Shown here in pieces: positions 6,219 to 14,606 of a DNA stretch of 39,452 nucleotides (its first letter is position 1; every line of letters starts with the position of its first letter). The notes beneath the pieces are model-generated. The model was not told where the DNA came from. It made no database searches and saw only the letters and a program-made list of their open reading frames with translations. Source of the stretch: Treponema sp. (GTDB lineage: Bacteria > Spirochaetota > Spirochaetia > Treponematales > Breznakiellaceae); the NCBI GenBank assembly GCA_031265435.1, contig JAISCR010000028.1:1-39452 (forward strand). The letters run 5' to 3'. Made by a program: the position numbers and the translations under genes.

Positions 6219-9107
6219 ATGAAAAAGACATTGATAGTAGCGGCGCTTTTCCTCGCCATCCTCTCCGCACTGCCGGCCCAAACCCCGGAACTGTTCCTCC
6301 AGGGGCACAGCGATGACATTAACACTGTGGCTTACAGCCCAGATGGCCGGAGGATTGCCACCGGTTCTAAGGATAACACTGTTAAAATCTGGGACGTGGA
6401 GAGCGGCAGAGAGATCAGGACCCTGTCGGGACATACCAATTCGGTTAGAGCGGCCGGCTATAGCCCCGATGGCCGGCGCATCGTTTCCGGATCCCTGGAC
6501 ACAAGCGCCAAGATATGGAACGCCGAAACCGGACAGGAAATTAGAACCCTTTCAGGGCACAGCGGCGGCATTCGGTCTGTTGCCTACAGTCCCGATGGCA
6601 GGCGTATCGTTTCCGGCTCAATCGATAAAACGGTCAAGATATGGAATGCCGAAACCGGACAGGAGATCAGAGCCCTGACGGGGCATAACAGCTCTGTTTA
6701 TGCGGTTAACTACAGTCCCGATGGCAGACGGATCATTTCCGGCTCTAGGGATAACACTATAAAGATATGGGACGCGGAAACAGGGCGGGAAATCCGGTCA
6801 ATAGCGGCATTTGAAGGGCGTATTTTTACTTTGGATATTGCATGGAAACCGGACGGCAGCAGGATCGCTGCCACCGGAGGGAATTTGCTAATCAGAGAAT
6901 GGAACGCGGAGACCGGCCAGGAAACAAAAAGAATCACCGGACAGGGCAGTGATGACGATGGTTTCTCCGCGGTACGGTACAGCCCCGATGGGAAACAGAT
7001 TATCGCGGGCACCTATGAAAGCGGCGCCCGGATCTTCGATGCGAATACGGGCCGGGAACTGCGCTCCCTTGCCATGCCTGGGGCTGTCTCCGCCGTAACT
7101 TACAGTCCCGATGGCCGCCGCATCCTTTCCGGTTCGGGTGACAACACCGCCAAGGTCTGGGACGCGGACACAGGCCGGGAACTCCTTAGCTTGGGGCCCA
7201 TGGCCGCCGGGGTTTTTCGCCTGGCCTTTAGCCCCGATAGCACACGGCTTGCCCTCTCTTATCTGGACAGGACGATCAGAATCTGGGACCTCCGTGCCGG
7301 CCGTATGCTCCGAACCCTCACGCCCCACCAGTTTAACGGAGCCCCGGCCCTGTCCATGTCCCTGGCCTGGGGCCCGGACGGCCGGCGCATCCTTTCGGGC
7401 GGCGACGACGACACCATCAAACTGCTGGACGCCGCCACCGGGGAAACCCTGCGGACCATCCCCACCGGCGCGGGATCGGCCCTGACGGTGAGCTACAGCC
7501 CCGACGGCAAAAGTATTTTGGCGGGCCTACAGGACAAGGTCATCAAGCTTTTTGACGCGGAAAGCGGGCGGGAAATAAGAACCTTTACCGGGCACACCGA
7601 CATGGTATGGTCCGCCGTCTTTAGCACCGACGGAAGGCGCGTTTATTCCGGCTCCGACGACAAGAGCATAAAGGTCTGGAACGCCGCCACGGGACAGCTT
7701 GTCAGAACCATACACGACAATGCCCACGGCGGCAGGGTAACTGTCCTGCTTGCGGCCAGTAGAAAAGGAAAGGAATACCTGCTCTCCAGCGGAGCAAATG
7801 GGCGCATTGGGTGCTGGGACCCGGAAAAGACTGGAAATGAAGCGGTATCCTCCTATATCGACTTTGGTAGTCCCGTGCTGTCCGCGGTAGTATGGGCCGA
7901 CACCCCTGAGTTTTTCGATACACCAGACGCCCTTGCCGGGTTTGCGAACGGCAAAATAAAAAGATCAATATTGGGGGCAATATATGAAGAATTCCCGAAT
8001 CATGCAGGGGCCGTCAACCAGATGGCCTACAGTCCCGATGGCCGGTGGCTTGCTTCCGCTTCGTCCGATGGGACGCTGAGGTTAAACAATGTGCGGACCA
8101 GTAAAGAAACGGCATGGCTCATCGGGTTTGGCGGCGACGAATGGGTCTGCCTTACCCCCGGCGGCTGGTACAACGCTTCGGCAAAGGGAGACCAATTCCT
8201 CAACGCCCGGTCCGGGAACACGGTAAGCAACGCCGACCGCTACCGGAGCACGCTGTATCTGCCCCATATAATAAGCAGCATACTAAGCACCGGCATTGAT
8301 GATCCACTGATTCCCCCAGCTCGTCTTACGGCGGCGGAGCGGGCAAACGTCAAAACCATAGAAAGCGATTGGGGTGCGGCGGTATATAAGGAATTGGTGG
8401 TAGCGCGGTTTTTGGGCGACAGCGCCGCGGTGTCAAAGTGGGAAACAGCCCTGCAAGCCATCACCGGCAGAGGTAACGCGACACAGAGGGATATAGAGGC
8501 ATATTACCGACAGAATATCGGCAAATCGATCGCGGAGACGGTGAATGAGGAGTTTAATAAAATTAGGTTTTCCTTAATTTCTTACAATGCTTCTTACAAT
8601 GCGGTATTGAAACGAAATCCACAAAATGGACAATATGTATTAAATTATGGTGGAGTGTATAAAAATAATGAAACCAGAACAGTTAAAGCCAATTCGCTGG
8701 AAACATTGGCATCTGAAATGAGGAGAAATACAGCCGATTTCAACCAAACCAGCATAGACCAAGTCCGCGAAAAAGCCAATTTGATACCGGCGGTAGTTTT
8801 CGCCAATGCGCGGAATAATTCTCCGGAGAGTATGGCAGAGATTGTTACGAATTTTTATCTCAACCCTAACGCCGGAACATATGCTGCATTGAGAGATGTG
8901 TATTTATTGTATAGGCTCACGAGATTGGTAACTGGCAATGAGTTTTTAGAATTAGCCGCCAGTGCTTATTGGAATACGCTTGCTTCGTTATACGATGCTC
9001 TTGCAGAGCGTGTGCTTAATGATGCGCGCAACATCCAGCAGGTTACGACAATGTCCCGCGAGCAGGCGGATAGGTTTGTAGCCGTACCGCACCTTAAGGT
9101 ACGGTAA
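6219..9107 (+). CDS. Secreted double seven-bladed WD40 propeller protein without protease domain
   Basis: A signal peptide (MKKTLIVAALFLAILSALPAQ) follows AAGGAG at good spacing. I count 14 WD40 blades between residues 27 and about 630, each in the form GHxxxVxxVxYSPDGRRIxSGSxDxTxKIWD, enough for two seven-bladed propellers. Blades 1-4 are strong and near-identical; blades 12-13 are degenerate. At about residues 641-678 comes EWVCLTPGGWYNAS then GDQFLNARSGNTVS, the same connector found after the propellers in the caspase protein at 11380. Instead of a caspase domain, residues 700-962 form a helical region of no recognised family, AT-rich in its coding sequence from about 8530. The protein probably acts in the periplasm or at the surface as a scaffold or ligand binder. 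It is the first gene of the exported island. Confidence 0.85.
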   Translation: MKKTLIVAALFLAILSALPAQTPELFLQGHSDDINTVAYSPDGRRIATGSKDNTVKIWDVESGREIRTLSGHTNSVRAAGYSPDGRRIVSGSLDTSAKIWNAETGQEIRTLSGHSGGIRSVAYSPDGRRIVSGSIDKTVKIWNAETGQEIRALTGHNSSVYAVNYSPDGRRIISGSRDNTIKIWDAETGREIRSIAAFEGRIFTLDIAWKPDGSRIAATGGNLLIREWNAETGQETKRITGQGSDDDGFSAVRYSPDGKQIIAGTYESGARIFDANTGRELRSLAMPGAVSAVTYSPDGRRILSGSGDNTAKVWDADTGRELLSLGPMAAGVFRLAFSPDSTRLALSYLDRTIRIWDLRAGRMLRTLTPHQFNGAPALSMSLAWGPDGRRILSGGDDDTIKLLDAATGETLRTIPTGAGSALTVSYSPDGKSILAGLQDKVIKLFDAESGREIRTFTGHTDMVWSAVFSTDGRRVYSGSDDKSIKVWNAATGQLVRTIHDNAHGGRVTVLLAASRKGKEYLLSSGANGRIGCWDPEKTGNEAVSSYIDFGSPVLSAVVWADTPEFFDTPDALAGFANGKIKRSILGAIYEEFPNHAGAVNQMAYSPDGRWLASASSDGTLRLNNVRTSKETAWLIGFGGDEWVCLTPGGWYNASAKGDQFLNARSGNTVSNADRYRSTLYLPHIISSILSTGIDDPLIPPARLTAAERANVKTIESDWGAAVYKELVVARFLGDSAAVSKWETALQAITGRGNATQRDIEAYYRQNIGKSIAETVNEEFNKIRFSLISYNASYNAVLKRNPQNGQYVLNYGGVYKNNETRTVKANSLETLASEMRRNTADFNQTSIDQVREKANLIPAVVFANARNNSPESMAEIVTNFYLNPNAGTYAALRDVYLLYRLTRLVTGNEFLELAASAYWNTLASLYDALAERVLNDARNIQQVTTMSREQADRFVAVPHLKVR

Positions 9108-9160
9108 CGTAGCGGTGCCAGGCACCGAATTTCCGTAGTGCCGTGAACGATGCCTGGCCC
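9082..9160. repeat. Cluster of palindromes after the WD40 gene (REP-like)
   Basis: CCGTACC (9082) pairs with GGTACGG (9098) across the last codons of the WD40 gene. Immediately after the stop is CGGTGCC-A-GGCACCG (9113-9127), and a partial third copy, GATGCCTGGCCCC, follows near 9148. Such paired palindromes resemble REP/BIME elements, but no RAYT transposase is in the window. Confidence 0.5.
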
Positions 9161-9190
9161 CATATATAGCGTGACAAGACAAGCGCCCTT

Positions 9191-9252
9191 GTTCGTGTCT
9201 GTTCGTGAGGTTCGTGATTATTCCGTCCGTGTGTGTCCGTGTTGGTCTGTGG
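9191..9252 (+). repeat. Short tandem-like GTTCGTG / TCCGTGTG repeats
   Basis: GTTCGTG occurs at 9191, 9201 and 9210, followed by TCCGTCCGTGTGTGTCCGTGTT. The spacing is irregular (10 and 9 bp). It lies in the intergenic region just upstream of the overlapping-frame locus at 9282; no function is evident. Confidence 0.6.
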
Positions 9253-9281
9253 TTAAATTTGGTTGAACAAAGGAGAAACCC

Positions 9282-9671
9282 TTGAATGAAATCCGTATTT
9301 TTCACCTTCCCCTTATTGTGTATCTTCTTATCGCTTTTGCCGCCGGTTGCCTGGTCACAGGACTTTTCTTCTCTCGACAGGGATCTCTCGGAATTAGAGA
9401 ACTTGATACAAGATACGCTGACGAACTCCGAGGCGCAACTGAAACAATTGGAAGACTTGCAGAGGAACTTGACCGAGAGCGGGGAATTAATCGGGAACTA
9501 CGAGAGCATAATAGCCGGGCGGGAGAACTTGTTGAAGGACTTACAGGGACGGCTCAACGAAATGTCCGAAACCTACAGGACGCAATCGGCCTTATCGGCG
9601 AAATACGAAAAAAGCTTGCGGTTCTGGAAGACTTTTACGCTGATAGCAGTCCCCTCAGCGGCCATCCTTAG
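9282..9671 (+). CDS. Overlapping frame A: small membrane-anchored coiled-coil protein (TTG start)
   Basis: The TTG at 9282 lies six bases after AAAGGAG, an ideal distance. The 129-residue product has an N-terminal membrane helix (LPLIVYLLIAFAAGCLVTGLFF, residues 9-30) and then a long charged helix with heptad Leu/Ile positions (ELDTRYADELRGATETIG, LAEELDRERGINRELREH). That topology, a membrane anchor with an external coiled coil, is the one of phage inner-membrane spanins (Rz-like) and of many coiled-coil tethers. It is almost completely overlapped by frame B (9286-9702), which starts four bases later in the +1 frame. Which frame is the true gene, or whether both are, cannot be decided by eye. 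Leu is mostly CTT and Arg often CGA in this frame. Confidence 0.45.
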   Translation: MNEIRIFHLPLIVYLLIAFAAGCLVTGLFFSRQGSLGIRELDTRYADELRGATETIGRLAEELDRERGINRELREHNSRAGELVEGLTGTAQRNVRNLQDAIGLIGEIRKKLAVLEDFYADSSPLSGHP

Positions 9672-9702
9672 CGGGGCTCTGGTGTGGGTTTTAATGCGGT
9701 AG
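9286..9702 (+). CDS. Overlapping frame B: secreted coiled-coil protein with C-terminal membrane helix
   Basis: This 138-residue protein starts at ATG 9286, ten bases after the same AAAGGAG. It has a cleavable-looking signal peptide (LCIFLSLLPPVAWSQ, ending near residue 25), a coiled coil of Leu/Glu heptads (LDRDLSELENLIQDTL onwards, residues 28-105) and a C-terminal membrane helix (FTLIAVPSAAILSGALVWVLM). Its Leu codons are unusually rich in TTG, which is what overprinting on CTT-rich frame A would produce. A deleted copy of this locus lies at 16066-16179; its difference at 9459 (G to A) is silent in this frame but changes Ala to Thr in frame A, a slight point in favour of frame B. The locus may be phage-derived. 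I favour this frame, with frame A as a real possibility. Confidence 0.6.
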   Translation: MKSVFFTFPLLCIFLSLLPPVAWSQDFSSLDRDLSELENLIQDTLTNSEAQLKQLEDLQRNLTESGELIGNYESIIAGRENLLKDLQGRLNEMSETYRTQSALSAKYEKSLRFWKTFTLIAVPSAAILSGALVWVLMR

Positions 9703-9830
9703 CGGGTGTGCCGCCGGAAACCCGCAGCGACTACGGGATGCGGATCTGCTACGGCTTTACGGTTAAATATTCTTATTATGCTGTCTGCCCGCGGTGGACA
9801 GGACATTGAATACAGGAAAGGAGAAAGACT

Positions 9831-11369
9831 ATGAAAGTTTTATTAAAGTATGTTCTGCTGCCGGCGGCGCTGGCGTGTATCTTTGCTTCCTGCGCTTCCA
9901 ATGCGCATTTCAAGCAGGGATTTTATGCGGAAGACTCCCGAAACGCCGATGGTCGTTTCATAGAAGTTCCCCCCGACTATGACCGCGCGATAAAAGAATA
10001 TACCGCGGCTCTTGAGAACAATGAACCCGCTGAAATGTTTATTCGTTACTGTCTGGGCTTGGTATATATAGTGAATGGCGATATTGAAAAAGCGGAATAT
10101 AATTTTTCCGGACTTCCTGTGTTTTATGAAGAGTATTTGACCGAGCTAAAAGCAAGAGAAGGTAAGACAGGATGGATGGCAAAAGACCCGGATGCAAGAA
10201 AATTATGGCGCGGAGTTGATTGGGGGGCGAATGGTTTTCACCGTTATGCCAGATTTTCTAATGGAGAAGCATTTCAGGTCATTGCCGAAAGTTATAGTAA
10301 ACACAGGTATTATACCCAGGCGGTAACCTGGTATGACGCCCATATAGCGCTGCACCCGGATGATCAAAAAGCGAAAGACGCCCTGGCCGAAGCAACACGG
10401 CTGGCCGCGCGGGAACAGACGCGGGCGGCGGAGGCAAGCCGACCGCAGGCACCGGCGACTCTCGCCGGAAAGCTGCAAACGGCCACCCGGAATACGGTCC
10501 AGGCGGCCTATGACCGCGGCAACGAGTTCTACAAGACGGGCAATCTGGACAAGGCCCTGGCGGAATACGATGCCGCCATTAAGTTGAACCCCAATTATGC
10601 CGACGCGTATCTGGGCAGGGGGAACGTCTATTCCTCAAAGAATGACACATCAAAAGCCCGGTCCGATTATGACAAAGCGGCGGCGCTGGACCATAAATAC
10701 GCGGGTTTCGCGAAGGCTTTCGGGTATCTTCTGGACAGTAAATACGACTTGGCCATTGAAGAGTATAACCGGGTTATAGCCGCGAAAATTAATTTGTCTG
10801 TTTCCTATAATGACCGCGGAATTTCATATCATGAGACAGGTAATTATGACAAAGCTATTGGCGATTTTACGGAAACGATAAAGCTCACCCCAAAGTCTCC
10901 CATTGCCTATACAAATCGAGCTGCTTCGTACCTTAAAAGCGGCGATATTGACAAGGCTTTCTCCGATGTGAACGCCGCTATAAAGCTGAATTCTACCCAG
11001 TGGATGGCTTATTTTCTTCGTGGCGTACTATATAATGTAATAAACGACTATTCCAAATCCCTGCCTGATTTCAGTCGGGCCATCGAATTGAATCCCGATT
11101 ATCCCGCAGCATATTTTTATCGCGGTTATGTCTTTTTTGTTTTAGGCCGGTTTGATGAATCAATAAAGGATTTATCTATAGCTATAGATAAATCTCCAAA
11201 TGATCCCGCTTTTTATGGCTTTCGCGCTGGTAGTTACGAACAGAAGGGAGAATACCAAAAGGCTCTGGCGGACGCGGATATGGCACTGAAGATAGGTTTG
11301 GATGATGAAGGCACTGAACAAATGCAAATGCTGCGGAGAAGGGTTCGCGCCCAGCTTTCATCACAATAG
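9831..11369 (+). CDS. TPR-repeat lipoprotein
   Basis: ATG 9831 follows GGAAAGGAG by seven bases. The lipobox is FASC with Cys21, so the 512-residue product should be lipid-anchored. An N-terminal part (residues 48-190) has weak TPR-like helices. A charged Ala/Arg/Gln linker at about 180-220 leads to at least seven TPR units from about 225 to 500, for example YDRGNEFYKTGNLDKALAEY and YNDRGISYHETGNYDKAIGDF. TPR arrays mediate protein-protein contacts. Only 10 bp separate its stop from the ATG of the WD40-caspase gene, so the two are very likely co-transcribed and perhaps act in one complex. Its middle and 3' parts are AT-richer than the start, which suggests a mosaic origin. Confidence 0.8.
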   Translation: MKVLLKYVLLPAALACIFASCASNAHFKQGFYAEDSRNADGRFIEVPPDYDRAIKEYTAALENNEPAEMFIRYCLGLVYIVNGDIEKAEYNFSGLPVFYEEYLTELKAREGKTGWMAKDPDARKLWRGVDWGANGFHRYARFSNGEAFQVIAESYSKHRYYTQAVTWYDAHIALHPDDQKAKDALAEATRLAAREQTRAAEASRPQAPATLAGKLQTATRNTVQAAYDRGNEFYKTGNLDKALAEYDAAIKLNPNYADAYLGRGNVYSSKNDTSKARSDYDKAAALDHKYAGFAKAFGYLLDSKYDLAIEEYNRVIAAKINLSVSYNDRGISYHETGNYDKAIGDFTETIKLTPKSPIAYTNRAASYLKSGDIDKAFSDVNAAIKLNSTQWMAYFLRGVLYNVINDYSKSLPDFSRAIELNPDYPAAYFYRGYVFFVLGRFDESIKDLSIAIDKSPNDPAFYGFRAGSYEQKGEYQKALADADMALKIGLDDEGTEQMQMLRRRVRAQLSSQ

Positions 11370-11379
11370 GGGAATCAAT

Positions 11380-14300
11380 ATGCGAAATATACGAACAGCC
11401 ATATTTGTTGTGGTAATCCTGCTTTTGGCGTCCTTCGTTCTTTTGGCGGAGGATGTGGCGGTTTACCCCCAATTGGGACACACCGTCATAGTAAGGACTG
11501 TGGCGCTCAGCCCCGACGAGGCGTATATCCTGTCTGCGGAAGAAGATAATTTCGTTCATCTCTGGGATGCCCAAAGCGGTAAGATTCTGCGGACCTTTTG
11601 GGGACACAACGCGATAATTTCCGCCCTTGCCTTTAGCCCGGATGGAAAGACCTTTGTTTCAGGGGATCGCGACGGAACAATCAAGCTCTGGGATATCACA
11701 GCCGACAAAGAATTAAAAAACCTTTCAGGGCACTCCTGGCGCATTACTACCCTTGCCTACAGCCCGGATGGGAAATATATTCTTTCAGCCTCCTGGGACG
11801 CCACTATAACAGTCTGGGACGCTCAAAGCGGGGCGGAAATCCATCTTTTGGGGGTCGGCAGGAGTAATCCGGCGGTCTCCGCGTTCTACAGTTCCGACGG
11901 TAAATATATTGTCAGCGCTTCCGAAAAGAATCTTATAATCTGGGACGCGGCAGCGGGAAAAAGACTCAAAGCCCTGGCGGAAGGGAAATCATTCAACTTT
12001 GCTTCCTACAGCCCGGACGGTAAGAAAATTGCGTCCATAGATGATGATGGGATTATTACAATTTGGAACACCGAAACCGGCAGGGAAATACGCTCCATTA
12101 CCGCCGGTATCGCCAAGGGTATCTATGTGGAAAAGCAGGCGGTGGCCTATGCCTCTGTTAATCGCGTTGTTTCGTGGTCATCGCAGGATATAAAAATTTG
12201 GGATGCCGATACCGGACAAAAAATAAAAGAGATCGAGCACCACGGTGGTTATTCGATACTTTCCGGTTCGGAAGAAGGAAGACATTCCGTAGCAATAAGC
12301 CGGAACGGGCGGACCTTTGTAGGTGGTACGCAGCAGGGCGTATATGTCATAGACAGGGAGAGCGGTGAAAAACTGCGAACCCTTAGTGGAACGGTGGATT
12401 ATGTACGTGCTGCTCGTTTCAGCCCTGACGGCAGACAGATTATGTTTGAGCTCCGCCATGGAAACGAAAGTGGTATTTGGGACATTGCAGGCGGCAGACT
12501 GCAAAAAGCCACCAAGGGGAGCGGAGGAACAATTAATGAAGCCTATAGCTATGATGGCGCAAAAAGTGTTTCCGTATTTCTTACGGGAAATATGATTACT
12601 ATCAGGAAAACCGGAACCGGAGAGGAATTAAAGGAATTTGAGCAAGAGGGCGCCTCTTTCAATGCCGCGGCGTTCAGTCCCGACGGGAAGCAGGTTGTCA
12701 TCGCCGGAGACGGAGACGCGGCCACGGGGAATATCAGGATATGGGAGCCGGGGCTTGCGGGGAATGGGAAGATTATACGGTCTTTCGCGCGGGATGATAC
12801 CTATAGCGTAACCTATAGCCCTGACGGGAACCGCATCGTCTCCGGTCATGATTCGGACATTAAAATCTGGAACCCCGAAACCGGCAGGGAACAGCGGATA
12901 CTGCGGGGACATACAAATAGAATTACCACAGTGGCTTTCAGCCGGGACGGTAAATATCTTGCCTCCGGTTCCCGTGATACGACCATACGGATCTGGGACC
13001 CTGAAAGTGGCAAAGAACTTCTCGGTATTTCCGATAATACCGGCAGAGTATTTTCCGTCGCCTTTAGCCCGGACGGCAAACGCCTTGTCGCTGGTTCCTA
13101 TGACGGCTCGGTATACCTGTACGATATTACCGACCCGGAACGCGGTTCCGCCAAAAACCGCAGAATTGTCCAACTGGTTTTGTTTTCCGGTTCCGACTCC
13201 GCCATAGCCTCCGCCACCCGCGACATAGCCGTGGAAGAAATAGCCGAAAAAGCCGCATCCGTCGACGGCGAATGGATCGCCATTACCCCGGACGGCTACT
13301 ACCAGGCTTCTCCCCGGGGCGACCGCTACCTTAACGTCCGGGTCGGTAACACCGTCAGTGGCGTAGACTCGTACCGCTCCGTGTTCTACAACCCGGAAGT
13401 GGTGCAGGCGCGCCTCGCCGGCCGGCCCGATCCGGCTTCCAAAGCAAGCGTAAACATTCAGCAGGCCGCTTCTTTCCTTCCGCCTTCCGTTACCGTACAG
13501 GCCGCAAGCAGTACCGTTACCGGCGCAACGGCGGATATTTCCGTTACGGTCAGCGACAAAAACCAGCCCATACAGAACATCAAAGTCCTCGTAAACGGTA
13601 CGCTTTTGGGCAGCGGGGATTTAGGTAAGGCAAGCGGACGCGGTCTTGCTCCCGGGAAAACCAGCCTTACCGTTACGGGTAATCTAAAAGAAGTCAGCTT
13701 CAACCTCCCCGTCCCCCTTGAACCCGGCGAAAACATCATCGAGGTAGCGGCCTTTAACGGCTACAGCGAAAACAGGCGCAATGTCAGCGTTACCTGGAGG
13801 ACTTCCCAGCGCCTTCCCCCGCCGAACCTCAGGATACTCGCCATCGGCGTAAATAAATACGATGACTCCCGCATACGATCCCTTAATTACTGCGTCAGCG
13901 ACGCCCGGGGCATTGTCGATTCGTTCAAGGCCCAGGCCGGCAAGCGTTACGCCAAAGTGGACAGCCTCCTCATCGCGGACGGGGAGGCAATCACGCCCAC
14001 GGCGGCGAATATCCGCGCTCAGCTCAAGTGGCTTGACCAGGCGGGGCCCCGGGACGTCATCATCCTTTTTCTGGCCGGGCACGGGATTACCTCCGGCAAC
14101 AATTTCTACTTTGTGCCGAAGGACGCTTCTCTTACCACAGGAAATACTTTGGACACGGCAAAAGCCATTTCCGACAGGGACATTCTTTCGGTACTGGACG
14201 CGCCGGGCAAGCGCCTTATCTTTATCGACGCCTGTCAGTCCGGGGGTGTGGACGGCAACCTGATGACCCGCGTCCTTATGGAAAGTAACGGCCTGGTATT

Positions 14301-14568
14301 CACCGCGGCGCAGGGCAGCGAGCGTTCCAGCGAGTTTGAGGATTTGAAACACGGCATTTTTACCTACAGCATCATGGAAGGCCTGCGGGGAAAATATAAT
14401 ACGCGGGGGGCCAGAGACATAAAAGTGCTGCCTTTAAGCGTTTCGGTGGCGGACTATGTTTCAAAAGAAGTGGAACGCAGGACACGCGGAACCCGCGAAC
14501 CGCTCACCCAGAATCCGAAAGTCTACTCGCTGGGCTTCCCCGAACTGACCATTGCCGAAACGCCATAG
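11380..14568 (+). CDS. Secreted WD40-caspase (C14-fold) protein with intact His/Cys dyad
   Basis: I place the start at ATG 11380 because a signal peptide begins there (MRNIRTAIFVVVILLLASFVLLA); the in-frame codons from 11302 lie inside the preceding gene. The protein has 1062 residues. About 13-14 WD40 blades fill residues 30-620. The connector DGEWIAITPDGYYQAS ... NVRVGNTVSG follows at about 628-665, then an Ig-like beta domain at about 700-810, then a caspase-fold domain from residue 818 (RILAIGVNKYDD). The catalytic dyad is His901 in FLAGHGI and Cys952 in IDACQSGG. Typical C14 relatives cleave after Arg/Lys or Asp, which cannot be told here. The signal peptide places it outside the cytoplasm, unusual for bacterial caspase-like proteins. 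It sits between the TPR lipoprotein (10-bp gap) and the FlgO-like/DUF4384 lipoprotein (38-bp gap). Confidence 0.9.
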   Translation: MRNIRTAIFVVVILLLASFVLLAEDVAVYPQLGHTVIVRTVALSPDEAYILSAEEDNFVHLWDAQSGKILRTFWGHNAIISALAFSPDGKTFVSGDRDGTIKLWDITADKELKNLSGHSWRITTLAYSPDGKYILSASWDATITVWDAQSGAEIHLLGVGRSNPAVSAFYSSDGKYIVSASEKNLIIWDAAAGKRLKALAEGKSFNFASYSPDGKKIASIDDDGIITIWNTETGREIRSITAGIAKGIYVEKQAVAYASVNRVVSWSSQDIKIWDADTGQKIKEIEHHGGYSILSGSEEGRHSVAISRNGRTFVGGTQQGVYVIDRESGEKLRTLSGTVDYVRAARFSPDGRQIMFELRHGNESGIWDIAGGRLQKATKGSGGTINEAYSYDGAKSVSVFLTGNMITIRKTGTGEELKEFEQEGASFNAAAFSPDGKQVVIAGDGDAATGNIRIWEPGLAGNGKIIRSFARDDTYSVTYSPDGNRIVSGHDSDIKIWNPETGREQRILRGHTNRITTVAFSRDGKYLASGSRDTTIRIWDPESGKELLGISDNTGRVFSVAFSPDGKRLVAGSYDGSVYLYDITDPERGSAKNRRIVQLVLFSGSDSAIASATRDIAVEEIAEKAASVDGEWIAITPDGYYQASPRGDRYLNVRVGNTVSGVDSYRSVFYNPEVVQARLAGRPDPASKASVNIQQAASFLPPSVTVQAASSTVTGATADISVTVSDKNQPIQNIKVLVNGTLLGSGDLGKASGRGLAPGKTSLTVTGNLKEVSFNLPVPLEPGENIIEVAAFNGYSENRRNVSVTWRTSQRLPPPNLRILAIGVNKYDDSRIRSLNYCVSDARGIVDSFKAQAGKRYAKVDSLLIADGEAITPTAANIRAQLKWLDQAGPRDVIILFLAGHGITSGNNFYFVPKDASLTTGNTLDTAKAISDRDILSVLDAPGKRLIFIDACQSGGVDGNLMTRVLMESNGLVFTAAQGSERSSEFEDLKHGIFTYSIMEGLRGKYNTRGARDIKVLPLSVSVADYVSKEVERRTRGTREPLTQNPKVYSLGFPELTIAETP

Positions 14569-14606
14569 ATATAACATAGAACGGAATACCGGTTAAGGAG
14601 ATGAAA

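Noticed and set aside
6888..7328. Antisense open frame inside the WD40 gene
   Set aside because: Repeats in the WD40 coding sequence keep several antisense frames open; no start signals are present.
9191..9252. CRISPR array
   Set aside because: The repeat units are 7 bp, spaced by only a few bases and without spacers.
13684..14352. Antisense frame of 222 codons opposite the caspase domain
   Set aside because: The sense frame contains the catalytic motifs; the antisense frame has no recognised domain or ribosome binding site.
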